Source: Streptomyces monomycini
GTDB lineage: Bacteria; Actinomycetota; Actinomycetes; Streptomycetales; Streptomycetaceae
DNA: 61,256 nucleotides
Assembly: GCF_022271435.1 (NCBI RefSeq)
Contig: NZ_JAFIQY010000050.1
Span: 1 to 61,256 of the forward strand
Reading direction: 5' to 3'
Positions 7,301 to 15,399 of the stretch are shown piece after piece. Position 1 is the first letter of the stretch, and each line of letters opens with the position of its first letter. A program made the position numbers and the translations under genes. The notes under the pieces were generated by a model. It made no database searches and had not been told where the DNA came from. It saw nothing but the letters and a program-made list of their open reading frames with translations.

Positions 7301-9562
7301 ATGACCGGACGGAACACCACTCCGCCCGGCCGCTACGACCCGCGCCGCGGCGTACCGCCCCCGGCTCCCGATCCGGGAAGTGATCCGGAGGCAGTCCCGG
7401 GGGCCGATCCGGGGGCCGATCCTGGCGGCGCCGCCTCCGCCCCGTCGCCCGATCCCCTCACCCCCCTCACCCCCCTCGACCTGCGCGAACGTCTCGCCCT
7501 CAACCGCACGGGCACGTTCGACTGGGATCTGGACGGCGCGACGCTGGAACTGGACGCGTGCGCGCTGGACGTCTTCGACCTGCGGCCGGACGAGTACGAC
7601 GGACGGCCCTCGACGCTCACCGCCCGCCTGCCGCCCGAAGAGGGGTACCGGCTGGACGCGGCCGTGTCCCAGGCCGTCCAGGACGGGGCGCCCTCGTACG
7701 GCGCGTACTTCCGCGTCCACTGCCGCGACGGCTCACCCCGGTGGACGCACACCCAGGGCCGCATCCTGCGCAACGCGGACGGCCGCCCGTACCGGATCAC
7801 CGGGCTCGTCCGGGAAGCCGGTACGGAGATGGCCGACTCCGTGCTGCTGCGGTCGCTCCAGGAGAACCGGCAGCGGCAGACCACGATGGTGCAGCAGACC
7901 ACGGCGGCCCTCTCCCGTGCCCTGTCGGTCGCGGACGTCACCCGGGTGCTCACCGGGACCGGCGGCGCCCGGCGCTTCGGCGCCGACGCGCTGATCCTCG
8001 GGCTGGTCGACAACGACCGCTTCGAGGTCATCGCCATCACCGGCCTGCCGGGCACGACGCCCGAGGACATGATGGCCTCCCGGCTCGACGACACCCTGCC
8101 GCTGTCGGACGCCGCGCTGTCCCGCCGTGCCGCGTTCCTGTCCTCCCGCGGCGAGCTGATGGCCCGCTACCCGCGGCTGCGCCCGTATCTGGACCGGGTC
8201 CCCTCCGGCAGCGCCGTCTTCCTGCCGCTGGTCGCGCAGGACCGCGTCATCGCGGCGCTCGGCCTGTTCAACACCGAGCCCAAGCAGCACTCGGCGGAGG
8301 ACCGCAACCTCGCGCTGGCGCTCGCCGGTGTCGTGGCCCAGTCACTCCAGCGGGCCATGCTCTTCGACCAGGAACGCGAGTTCGCGACCGGTCTGCAGGC
8401 CACGATGCTGCCGCGCCGGGTCCCCGAGATCGCCGGGGGCGAGGTCACCGTCCGCTATCACGCGGCGAGCACCGGGCGGGACATCGGCGGCGACTGGTAC
8501 GACGTCATCCCGCTGCCCCAGGGGCGGATCGGGCTGGTCGTGGGCGATGTCCAGGGCCACGACACGCACGCCGCGGCCGTCATGGGCCAGCTCCGCATCG
8601 CCCTGCGCGCCTACGCCGCCGAGGGCCACTCCCCCGAGACGGTCCTCGTGCGCGCCTCCCGTTTCCTCGCCGAGCTGGAGACCGAACGGTTCGCGACGTG
8701 CACGTACGTCCAAGCCGACCTGGAATCCGGCGCGCTGCACGTGGCGCGGGCCGGGCATCTGGGCCCGCTGGTCTGGGACGCGGCCCGGCACACGGACTGG
8801 CACCCGGTACGCGGCGGGCTGCCGCTCGGACTGGCCACCGCGTTCGGCCAGGACCACTTCCCGGAGACCCAGCTCTTCCTGGAACCGGACTCCGCCCTGC
8901 TGCTGTGCACCGACGGCCTCGTCGAACAGCCCGGTCAGGACATCACCGCCGGCATCGACGCGCTGACCGCCGCGGTACGGGACGGTCCCGCCGAGCTGGA
9001 AGCACTGGCCGACCGGCTCTCCGACCAGCTCTGGGCCCGGTCCGGGTCCGGCGACGACATGGCCCTCGTCCTGCTGCACCGGGCGCCGGCGGCCGGGACG
9101 ACCACCATCACCCCGCGCTTCCGGCTCCATGTCCACCAGGCCGACCCGTCCGGTGCCTCGGAGGTACGGGCGATGCTGCGGCGCACGATGGACCAGTGGC
9201 GGGCCGGCTCCATCGCGTACGACATCGAGGTCGCCGCCACCGAACTCATCACCAACGCGCTCACCCACACGGACAGCGGAGCCCTGGTGACGGTCGAACT
9301 CCTGCCGCCCGGCCCCGGTCCCGGCAGGGCGGGCGGCCCCCGGCGCCGTGTCCGTCTGGAGGTCGAGGACCGCTCCAGCCGCTGGCCCCGCCGCCGCACC
9401 CCCGGCGAGACCGCCACCTCAGGCCGCGGCCTGATGATGGTCGAAGCCCTCTCCGACGCCTGGGGTGCGGAACCGAGGGGCAGCGGCAAGGCCCTCTGGT
9501 GCGAGTTCGCGCTGCCGGGCGAGGAACAGCAGCACCCGCCCGCCCGGCCGCGGCCGGACTGA
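7301..9562 (+). CDS. PAS-GAF-PP2C (SpoIIE) phosphatase with HATPase domain
   Basis: Multidomain signalling protein of 753 aa. A Pro/Asp-rich N-terminus (GADPGADPGG repeats) is followed by a PAS domain (about 65-170, NRTGTFDWDLDG to RWTHTQGRI), a GAF domain (about 200-350), a PP2C/SpoIIE Ser/Thr phosphatase (GGDWYDVIPL, GDVQGHDTHAA, CTDGLVE, DDMALVLL) and a C-terminal HATPase of the anti-sigma-factor kinase type (ELITNALTH, GRGLMMVEALSDAWG). Such proteins tune anti-anti-sigma phosphorylation. ATG 7301 has AGGAG about 12 nt upstream. A paralogue with the same domain order is at 33783-35846. The stop is adjacent to the stop of the convergent gene (9563), leaving no intergenic space. Confidence 0.88.
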   Translation: MTGRNTTPPGRYDPRRGVPPPAPDPGSDPEAVPGADPGADPGGAASAPSPDPLTPLTPLDLRERLALNRTGTFDWDLDGATLELDACALDVFDLRPDEYDGRPSTLTARLPPEEGYRLDAAVSQAVQDGAPSYGAYFRVHCRDGSPRWTHTQGRILRNADGRPYRITGLVREAGTEMADSVLLRSLQENRQRQTTMVQQTTAALSRALSVADVTRVLTGTGGARRFGADALILGLVDNDRFEVIAITGLPGTTPEDMMASRLDDTLPLSDAALSRRAAFLSSRGELMARYPRLRPYLDRVPSGSAVFLPLVAQDRVIAALGLFNTEPKQHSAEDRNLALALAGVVAQSLQRAMLFDQEREFATGLQATMLPRRVPEIAGGEVTVRYHAASTGRDIGGDWYDVIPLPQGRIGLVVGDVQGHDTHAAAVMGQLRIALRAYAAEGHSPETVLVRASRFLAELETERFATCTYVQADLESGALHVARAGHLGPLVWDAARHTDWHPVRGGLPLGLATAFGQDHFPETQLFLEPDSALLLCTDGLVEQPGQDITAGIDALTAAVRDGPAELEALADRLSDQLWARSGSGDDMALVLLHRAPAAGTTTITPRFRLHVHQADPSGASEVRAMLRRTMDQWRAGSIAYDIEVAATELITNALTHTDSGALVTVELLPPGPGPGRAGGPRRRVRLEVEDRSSRWPRRRTPGETATSGRGLMMVEALSDAWGAEPRGSGKALWCEFALPGEEQQHPPARPRPD

Positions 9563-10510
9563 TCAGGCCAGGTCGCTGCGGAACCAGTTCCAGGACTGCG
9601 CGCTCTCCCAGTTCTTCACGGGCGCCGCGAATCCGCTTCCCGTGCTGGTGAAGGACCACAGGCCGGTGCTGTTCGCGCCGTTGTCCTGCTTGCCGTAGTG
9701 GTAGAGAACGCCGAGGTCCGTCTTACCGTCACCGTTGAAGTCGCCCGAGGTGACCTTGCTGGCGTCGGCGTTCCAACTGTCGCTTCCGGAGTCCCACTTC
9801 TTGGTCGCCCGGGTGAATCCGGAGCCGGTGCTCGTCAGGGTCCACAGTGCCGTCGTGTTCTTTCCGTCGGCCTGCTGACCGCCGTTGTACAGAATCCCGA
9901 CGTCCACCTTGCCGTCACCGTCGAAATCACCCGACGTCACCTTCGAACGGTCCCAGCTCCACGACCCCGTCGTCCGGTCGTCGTTGTCCCACTTCTTCAC
10001 CGGACCGGCGAAACCCGAACCCGTACTGGAAAGGGTCCACAGCGCCGTCATGTTCTTCCCGTCGGCCTGCTGACCGCCGTTGTACAGAATCCCGACGTCC
10101 GCCTTCCCGTCACCGTCGAAATCACCCGACGTCACCTTCGAACGGTCCCAGCTCCACGAAGTGGTGCTCTGCCAGGTCCGGACCGGCTTCTTGAAGCCGG
10201 ATCCCGTGCTGGTGAAGGTCCACAGCGCGGTGTGGTTGGTGCCGTCCGCGTCCTGGCCGTCGTTGTACAGAACCGCGATGTCCGCCTTGCCGTCCCCGTC
10301 GAAGTCACCGGTGGTGACCTTGGAGCGGCCCCAGTTCCACGAACCGGTGCCGGCCTCGACGTTGTCCCACACCTTCACCGGTTCGCCGAATCCGGAGCCG
10401 TTGGCGGTGAAGGTCCACAGGGCGGCGTGGTTGGCGCCGTCGGCCTCCTGCCCGTAGTCGTAGAGGACGCCGATGTCGTCCTTGCCGTCGCCGTCGAAGT
10501 CACCGGACGC
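9563..10510 (-). repeat. About 195-bp direct repeats encoding FG-GAP blades
   Basis: Five tandem units encode the propeller blades of the Rpf-like protein. The copies around 9860-9980 and 10045-10165 are nearly identical over more than 100 nt, including synonymous positions, so they were recently duplicated or homogenised. The other units are more diverged. Such a tract can gain or lose blades by recombination. Confidence 0.8.
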
Positions 10511-11224
10511 CTGGGTCGCCGTGGCCCGGTTGGCGGTGTAGAAGGGCACCGCGGCCGAGAGCGGGCCGGTCTGTCCGGCGTCGTTGGCCGCCCTGACCGT
10601 GAGCGTGTGCGGGCCGTCGGCCAGCGTCCTGGTGTCGAGGGTGGTCCGGTAGGCCGGGCCGTGTCCGCTGTCGGTGCCGACGGCGGTGCCGTCGACGAAG
10701 AACGTGGCGGAGACCGGGGTGCCGACGGCGTCGGTGACGGACGCGGTCAGCTCGACGGTCCCGGTCGTCATGGCGCCCGTGCCCGGCCCGGTGGCCACGG
10801 ACACCGGCGGGACGGGGGTGGGGTACGGGGTGCCGTGGTCGGAGCCGAGGCGGGCGGCCGGCCCGCAACGGGGCCAGGCCCGCTCGCCCTGGCCGGCGAG
10901 GACCTTCTCGGCTATCAGGACCTGCTGACGCTTGGTGGCGTGGTCCGCGCGGTCGGCGTAGGCGAGACCGCCGTAAGCCTTCCAGGTGGACTGCGCGAAC
11001 TGAAGTCCACCGTAATAAGGGCCGGCAGGGTTGTACGCCTGCCAGTTCCCGCTGGACTCGCACTGCGCGACCTTCTCCCAGGTGCCGAGCGACGCGGCGG
11101 TGGCGGGTGCGGCGGTCAGGGGGACGGAAGCCATGACCGCCGCCGAGACGACGGAGAGCGCGGCGGCGAGGCGTGCGTTGCCGGTGGTGGACCGGCCTCG
11201 GGTGGAAGGCGTGCGTCGGGACAT
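9563..11224 (-). CDS. Secreted Rpf-like transglycosylase with Ig-like domain and five-blade FG-GAP/VCBS region
   Basis: Exported 553-aa protein. The signal peptide ends near ATA-AS (43). An Rpf/transglycosylase-like domain follows (about 46-125) with the catalytic Glu in AQCESSGNW (Glu56) and a second Cys at 120. Residues ~135-230 look like an Ig-like fold (SVTDAVGTPVSATFFVDGTAVG). Then come five ~62-66-residue blades, each starting GDFDGDGKxD, a calcium-binding loop of FG-GAP/integrin propellers, and ending WxWxRSKVT. The head cleaves peptidoglycan in known relatives; the tail probably binds a wall or host polymer. It lies downstream of a similarly built protein (11309-13435), separated by a terminator. 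Confidence 0.9.
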   Translation of the reverse strand: MSRRTPSTRGRSTTGNARLAAALSVVSAAVMASVPLTAAPATAASLGTWEKVAQCESSGNWQAYNPAGPYYGGLQFAQSTWKAYGGLAYADRADHATKRQQVLIAEKVLAGQGERAWPRCGPAARLGSDHGTPYPTPVPPVSVATGPGTGAMTTGTVELTASVTDAVGTPVSATFFVDGTAVGTDSGHGPAYRTTLDTRTLADGPHTLTVRAANDAGQTGPLSAAVPFYTANRATATQASGDFDGDGKDDIGVLYDYGQEADGANHAALWTFTANGSGFGEPVKVWDNVEAGTGSWNWGRSKVTTGDFDGDGKADIAVLYNDGQDADGTNHTALWTFTSTGSGFKKPVRTWQSTTSWSWDRSKVTSGDFDGDGKADVGILYNGGQQADGKNMTALWTLSSTGSGFAGPVKKWDNDDRTTGSWSWDRSKVTSGDFDGDGKVDVGILYNGGQQADGKNTTALWTLTSTGSGFTRATKKWDSGSDSWNADASKVTSGDFNGDGKTDLGVLYHYGKQDNGANSTGLWSFTSTGSGFAAPVKNWESAQSWNWFRSDLA

Positions 11225-11267
11225 GGGGGTGCGTTCGCTCCTGAAGCGTAAGAGTGTGGTGGGACGA

Positions 11268-11301
11268 CGGCCCGGGGGCGGGGCTGCCCGCCCCCGGGCC
11301 G
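11268..11301 (-). terminator. Strong hairpin terminator after the NlpC-like propeller gene
   Basis: A perfect 15-bp stem (11268-11282 with 11287-11301) has a 4-nt loop. It lies 7 nt past the stop codon of the 11309-13435 gene. No U-run follows, as is usual in Streptomyces. It would insulate this gene from the next propeller gene at 11224. Confidence 0.8.
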
Positions 11302-11308
11302 GATCGGG

Positions 11309-12480
11309 TCAGCCGAGGTCGCTGCGGTACCAGTTCCAGCTGCCGGTGTCGCCGTTCTCCCAGGCCTTGACGGGGCCGTGCACGCCGTGCTCCCCGTCGG
11401 CGCGGCCGGAGAAGGTGAACAGTGCGGTGTGGTTGACGCCGGCGGAGTCCTCGCCCTGGTTGTAGAGGGCGCCGAGGTCCGTCTTGCCGTCACCGTTGAA
11501 GTCGCCGGTCACCAGCTTGGTCCGGTCGGCGTTCCAGCTGCCGGTGGTGCGGTCGTCGTTGTCCCATGCGCGCTTCGGGGCGCGCATACCGTCCGCGGTG
11601 CCGTAACCGATGTGGAAGGCCGCGTGGTTGACGCCCTGGGCGTCCTGGCCCTCGTTGTAGAAGATACCGAGGTCGGCCTTGCCGTCACCGTCGAAGTCAC
11701 CAGCCACCGGCTTGCTGCGCTTCCAGCTCCAGCTGCCGGTCGTGCGGTCGTCGTTGTCCCACACGCGCTTCGGGGCGCGCATACCGTCCGCCGCGCCGTA
11801 ACCGATGTGGAAGGCGGTGTGGTTGCCGCCCTCGTCGTCCTGGCCCTCGTTGTAGAGAATGCCGAGGTCGGCCTTGCCGTCACCGTTGAAGTCACCGGCC
11901 ACGGGCTTGCTGCGTTCCCAGTTCCAGCTGCCGGTCGTGCGGTCGTTGTTGTCCCACACGCGCTTCGGGCCGCGGATACCTCCGTCGTAGGAGTAGAGGA
12001 TGTGGAAGGCGGTGTGGTTGCCGCCCTGGTCGTCCTGGCCCTCGTTGTAGAGAATGCCGAGGTCGGCCTTGCCGTCGCCGTCGAAGTCACCGGCCACGGG
12101 CTTGCTGCGCTTCCAGTTCCAGCTGCCGGTGGTGCGGTCGTCGTTGTCCCACACCTTCTCCGGAGCCTTGAAACCGGAACCGGTGCTGATGAATTCGTAC
12201 AGGGTGGTGATGTTCTTGCCGGAGTCGTCCTGTCCGTTGTTGTACAGGACCGCGATGTCCGCCTTGCCGTCACCGTTGAAGTCGCCGACGCTCAGCTTGC
12301 TGCGGTCGGCGTTCCAGCTGCCGGTGGCGGCATTGTCGTTGTCCCACACCTTTTCGGGGGCCTGGAATCCGGAACCGGTGCTGGTGAACTTGTACAGGGT
12401 GGTGATGTTCTTGCCGGAGCTGTTCTGCCCGTTGTTGTACAGAACCGCGATGTCTTCCTTGCCGTCACCGTCGAAGTCGC
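11309..12480 (-). repeat. Direct repeats encoding six FG-GAP blades
   Basis: Six units of about 195-200 nt encode the propeller. Units around 11660-11760, 11850-11950 and 12050-12150 share long near-identical stretches, the best conserved being the calcium-loop and GSWxWxRSKP segments. Confidence 0.8.
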
Positions 12481-13435
12481 CCGTGGTGGTCGTCGGCACC
12501 GCCTTGTTGGCGACGAAGAACCCGGCAGCCGCGGAGACCGGGCCGGCCTGCCCGGCGGCGTTCTTGGCCCGCACGGTCAGCTTGTGGGCGCCGTCGGCGA
12601 GTTCGGTGGTGTCCAGCGAGGCGGCGAAGCTGTTCCCCTTGCTGGCCACGGAGTCCACCAGCTCACCGTCGACGTAGAAGTCCGCGCCCGTCGGCGTGCC
12701 GACGCTCTCGGCGACCGAGGCGGTCATGGCCACCTGGCCGTCCAGGACGGCGCTGTTGGACGGCCCGGTCACGGTGGCGACGGCGGGGGTGGCGGACGGC
12801 GCTCCCGGGTCGCTCTCGGGGTCGACCGCACCGTCGACGATCTTCTTGTAGCGGTAGGCCCGGTAGGTGCTGGTCGGGTGGCCGGACAGCATGGAGGCGT
12901 TGAAGTTGCCCACGTAGCGCTGGGTCGGGACGCTCCGGCCGCTCTCCGAGTAGAAGTAGAAGGTCTGGGCCGACCGGTCCTTCCAGCCGGCGAACAGGAC
13001 GACGTGGGTGTTGGTGTCGTTCAGGATGTCGCCCGGCTGCAGATCCGACCGGCTGATCTGCGTCGACACGTCCCGCAGGCTCCAGGTGTTGCGGCTCTCC
13101 GGCAGCTGCCAGGCCATGGATATGTAGCCGGAGCAGTCCTGGCGGTAACGGCCTCCGGTCGCGGAGTCCTGCCAGAAGTTGTACGGCGAGTTGAGCCCGT
13201 TCGAGCTGTACGGGACGCGGGCCTGCGCCCAGACCTTGGCCCGGTCGATCACCTGCTGTCTGGTCACCTGGCCACCGGGGGCGGCCCCGTGACCCAGCGT
13301 CCCGGTCGACGTCACCGAGCGGTACCCGGCCTGGACCGAGTCCGCGTGTGCGGTGCCGGTCACCAGGGCGACGGACGCAATGGCGGTGGCGAGCAGCAGA
13401 GAGGTACCGCGGAGCGCGGTGTTGCTCTTGGACAT
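11309..13435 (-). CDS. Secreted NlpC/CHAP-like hydrolase with Ig-like domain and six-blade FG-GAP/VCBS region
   Basis: Exported 708-aa protein. ATG 13435 has GGAG about 8 nt upstream. The signal peptide cleaves after AHA (about 31). Residues ~55-190 form an NlpC/P60- or CHAP-like domain with Cys101 in RYRQDCSGYIS and His144 in TNTHVVLFAGW as the likely catalytic pair. An Ig-like segment (~220-315) and six blades starting GDF(D/N)GDGKxD follow. Ig and blade sequences match those of the neighbouring Rpf-like protein closely. By family it would be a peptidoglycan amidase or endopeptidase. The longer frame upstream reads through a polypyrimidine leader and is not used. Confidence 0.88.
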   Translation of the reverse strand: MSKSNTALRGTSLLLATAIASVALVTGTAHADSVQAGYRSVTSTGTLGHGAAPGGQVTRQQVIDRAKVWAQARVPYSSNGLNSPYNFWQDSATGGRYRQDCSGYISMAWQLPESRNTWSLRDVSTQISRSDLQPGDILNDTNTHVVLFAGWKDRSAQTFYFYSESGRSVPTQRYVGNFNASMLSGHPTSTYRAYRYKKIVDGAVDPESDPGAPSATPAVATVTGPSNSAVLDGQVAMTASVAESVGTPTGADFYVDGELVDSVASKGNSFAASLDTTELADGAHKLTVRAKNAAGQAGPVSAAAGFFVANKAVPTTTTGDFDGDGKEDIAVLYNNGQNSSGKNITTLYKFTSTGSGFQAPEKVWDNDNAATGSWNADRSKLSVGDFNGDGKADIAVLYNNGQDDSGKNITTLYEFISTGSGFKAPEKVWDNDDRTTGSWNWKRSKPVAGDFDGDGKADLGILYNEGQDDQGGNHTAFHILYSYDGGIRGPKRVWDNNDRTTGSWNWERSKPVAGDFNGDGKADLGILYNEGQDDEGGNHTAFHIGYGAADGMRAPKRVWDNDDRTTGSWSWKRSKPVAGDFDGDGKADLGIFYNEGQDAQGVNHAAFHIGYGTADGMRAPKRAWDNDDRTTGSWNADRTKLVTGDFNGDGKTDLGALYNQGEDSAGVNHTALFTFSGRADGEHGVHGPVKAWENGDTGSWNWYRSDLG

Positions 13436-13467
13436 GGATGTGTCTCCGAACAGCGAGAAATTGCAGG

Positions 13468-13510
13468 AAAGGGAAAGGGAAAGGGAAAAGAAGGGAAGGA
13501 AGAAGAGCCG
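13468..13510. promoter_or_regulatory. Polypurine/polypyrimidine tract in the leader of the NlpC-like gene
   Basis: The plus strand reads GGAAAGGGAAAGGGAAAGGG followed by more A/G-only sequence. In the minus-strand transcript this is a C/U-only leader 30-75 nt before the start codon. It stands out sharply from its surroundings. Function is unknown: a spacer, an unstructured ribosome standby site or a triplex-prone element are all possible. Confidence 0.5.
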
Positions 13511-13591
13511 CGGAACCGGCGTCGCACCACGGGGGAATTCCGGCGCCGCACCACGTGACCACGTGGCAAAGCCGGCCCGCACGGTGCGGCA

Positions 13592-13610
13592 CCCGCCGGT
13601 GTCCGGCGGG
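13592..13610 (-). terminator. Hairpin downstream of the 89-aa gene
   Basis: CCCGCCGG (13592-13599) and CCGGCGGG (13603-13610) pair with a 3-nt loop, 55 nt after the stop of the 89-aa gene. A plausible terminator before the leader of the next minus-strand gene. Confidence 0.45.
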
Positions 13611-13664
13611 CCGGTCAGGCCGGACGGACCGGTCAGGTCGGACGGGTCAGACGGATCAGACGCG

Positions 13665-13934
13665 TCAGACGGCGGGGACGGTGAGACCGCGGGCGGCGAG
13701 CGGCCTCCGGGCGCGGGTCAGCAGGGCGCACGCCTGGCGCGCACCGGACAGGTCGTCCTCGGCCCGTACGAAGAAGAAGAGGACCATCCCGTCCTCGACG
13801 CCGCGCGCCCGGACGTGTTCCAGACCGTCGGAAGGAACGGCGTGCGCCCACAGCAGGTCGTGGACGAGGGTGGCCTCGTCCTCGGAAGCGGGCCCGTGAT
13901 CGTCGCGTCCGAGGCGGATGCGGAACACCCGCAC
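13665..13934 (-). CDS. Small cytoplasmic protein of unknown function (89 aa)
   Basis: GTG start at 13934, 7 nt after the stop of the 49-codon ORF on the same strand, so coupled translation is likely. The sequence (MRVFRIRLGRDDHGP, then SEDEATLVHDLLWAHAVPSDGLEHVRARG) has no signal or membrane segment and resembles small Streptomyces hypothetical proteins; I cannot give a function. Three TGA codons occur in frame at 9-nt intervals at its end because of a 9-bp tandem repeat (13641-13667). Gene context (micro-ORF upstream, TrmB/LuxR-type regulator divergent) suggests a small regulatory or signalling unit. Confidence 0.65.
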   Translation of the reverse strand: MRVFRIRLGRDDHGPASEDEATLVHDLLWAHAVPSDGLEHVRARGVEDGMVLFFFVRAEDDLSGARQACALLTRARRPLAARGLTVPAV

Positions 13935-13940
13935 CGATGC

Positions 13941-14090
13941 TCAGTCCCAGCTGATCACGTTGCCGGCGAGGCCGGCCGCACGACCGGCCGCACGACCGGC
14001 ATCACGACCGGCCCGGCGGGCGCCCGCGGAAGCGGAGCGGGCGGAACCGGGGAACGAGGCAGCCGCGAACGGCCGGGGAAAGCGCAGCAC
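13941..14090 (-). CDS. Candidate 49-aa micro-ORF with C-terminus NVISWD
   Basis: GTG at 14090 is preceded by GGAG with good spacing. The ORF encodes a basic, Ala/Gly/Arg-rich peptide with a three-fold degenerate repeat (GRDAG, GRAAG, GRAAG) and a sharply different C-terminal tail LAGNVISWD. The stop is 6 nt before the next gene, typical of coupled pairs. Codon choice is GC-rich but includes TTT. It could be an exported or cleaved peptide, or only a leader ORF. I do not recognise a family. Support is positional (ribosome site, coupling), not homology. Confidence 0.4.
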   Translation of the reverse strand: MLRFPRPFAAASFPGSARSASAGARRAGRDAGRAAGRAAGLAGNVISWD

Positions 14091-14395
14091 AAGGAGCTCC
14101 GATGCACGTCGATGTGGGTGACGGGGTGGCTCGCCGAGGCACCGGGCCGGCCGGACTTGCCGGTGTTGCCGGTGATTCCGGTCCTCGGCCGGGGCAGGGT
14201 CGGCGGCACGGTTCCGCCTCGTCCACCCCGTACGACACACCCTGTCGCCCCGTCCTCCGGGCCGGAAGGGTTTTCCACCGGCACCAAGGAGCCAGGCACC
14301 TTGGTGCCATTTGCACACTCCTGCGAAAGATCACATAAAATCGCTCGGCCGACGGCAGTGACCGACGGTGCTGACGCCGTCACAAGGGGGAGAGG
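14091..14395. other. Divergent control region between the micro-ORF and the TrmB/LuxR-type gene
   Basis: No gene seen. It contains the inverted repeat and promoter listed at 14280-14341 facing right. The leftward promoter for the micro-ORF is not obvious. GC content drops around 14310-14345, in keeping with promoter function. Confidence 0.5.
14280..14341 (+). promoter_or_regulatory. Operator dyad plus promoter for the TrmB/LuxR-type gene
   Basis: GGCACCAAGG (14280-14289) and CCTTGGTGCC (14299-14308) form a perfect 10-bp inverted repeat, and a direct copy of GGCACC sits between the arms. Immediately 3' is TTGCAC (14311-14316) and, 17-19 nt on, CATAAAAT (14334-14341), a good -35/-10 pair about 55 nt before the start codon. 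The position just upstream of -35 suits an activator site, possibly of the regulator itself. Confidence 0.6.
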
Positions 14396-15382
14396 ATGCT
14401 CGAAGCGCTGGGGCTGGACGCCCACGCCGAAGCCGTCTATCGGGGGATGCTGGCGCACCCGGCACACGGAGTCGCCGAGCTCGGCGCGCAGCTCGGCCTG
14501 ACCGAGAGCCAGGTGCGGGAGGGGCTGGACCGGCTCGTGGACCTGAACCTGCTGCGGGCCTCCCGCGACGCCCCCGGCGCGCTACGGCCCGTCAGCCCCG
14601 AGGCGGGGCTGGAGGAGCTGCTCTGGCGTCAGGAAGCCGACCTCGTCCGCCGTCAGCAGCAGTTGATGCAGAGCAAGGCGGTCGCGGCCCGGGCCGTCGC
14701 CGAATTCGCCGGCCTGCGGCCGCCCCCGGAGAGCCGGCACACCGAGCGGCTGGTCGGGCTGGACGCCATCCAGTCCCGGCTGGAGACCCTCAGCCGGGAC
14801 CTGCGGCAAGAGTGCCTGTCGATCATGCCGGGCGGCGCCCAGTCCCCGGCCGGCCTCGACGCCTCCCGGCCGCTGGACGAAGAAGCGCTGGCCCGCGGCG
14901 TCCGGATGCGGGCCGTCTACCAGGATTCCGCCCGCAACGACGCGGCGACCCTCGCCTACGCGCGGTGGACCGTGGCGCGGGGCGGTGAGGTACGCACCAG
15001 CCCCGTCCTGCCGCCCCGGCTGCTGGTCTTCGACCGCACCACCGCCATGGTCCCGATCGACCCGGCGCGCTCCCGTGACGGCGCCCTGTGCACCACGGCT
15101 CCCGGCATCGTGGCGTCCCTCGTCGCCCTCTTCGAACTGACCTGGGAGGCCGCTGCGCCCCTCGGGCAGCCGCGCAGACGGACGGCCGAGGACGGGCTGA
15201 CCACGGGAGAGAGGGAGCTGCTCAAGCTCCTCGCGTCCGGGCTGACCGACGAGGCGGCCGGCCGGCGGCTCGGGGTGTCCCTGCGCACCGTACGCCGCCA
15301 GATGGCCTCGCTGATGGAACGCCTGGAGGTGACCAGCCGCTTCGCCGCCGGGCTCAAGGCCGGCCGGCGCGGGTGGGTCTGA
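14396..15382 (+). CDS. TrmB/LuxR-type transcriptional regulator
   Basis: Regulator of 328 aa with two DNA-binding parts: an N-terminal TrmB-like winged helix (about 1-60, LDAHAEAVYRGML to LGLTESQVREGLDRL) and a C-terminal LuxR helix-turn-helix (about 265-325, LTTGERELLKLLASGLTDEAAGRRLGVS, cut here in sense only). The middle looks like the phospholipase-D-like/effector region of this large Streptomyces family. ATG 14396 has GGGGAGAGG directly upstream. No receiver aspartate region is present, so it is an orphan that may sense a ligand or partner. The divergent micro-ORF and 89-aa protein are candidate partners. Confidence 0.85.
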   Translation: MLEALGLDAHAEAVYRGMLAHPAHGVAELGAQLGLTESQVREGLDRLVDLNLLRASRDAPGALRPVSPEAGLEELLWRQEADLVRRQQQLMQSKAVAARAVAEFAGLRPPPESRHTERLVGLDAIQSRLETLSRDLRQECLSIMPGGAQSPAGLDASRPLDEEALARGVRMRAVYQDSARNDAATLAYARWTVARGGEVRTSPVLPPRLLVFDRTTAMVPIDPARSRDGALCTTAPGIVASLVALFELTWEAAAPLGQPRRRTAEDGLTTGERELLKLLASGLTDEAAGRRLGVSLRTVRRQMASLMERLEVTSRFAAGLKAGRRGWV

Positions 15383-15399
15383 GGTCCCCGGCAGCCCGG

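Noticed and set aside
9563..12480. Regular repeats as a possible CRISPR array
   Set aside because: The repeats are long coding repeats of propeller blades with no constant short repeat/unique spacer pattern.
13353..14501. 382-codon plus-strand ORF across the 89-aa gene and micro-ORF
   Set aside because: Mixed low-complexity translation running through a polypurine tract and a promoter; the minus-strand genes fit better.
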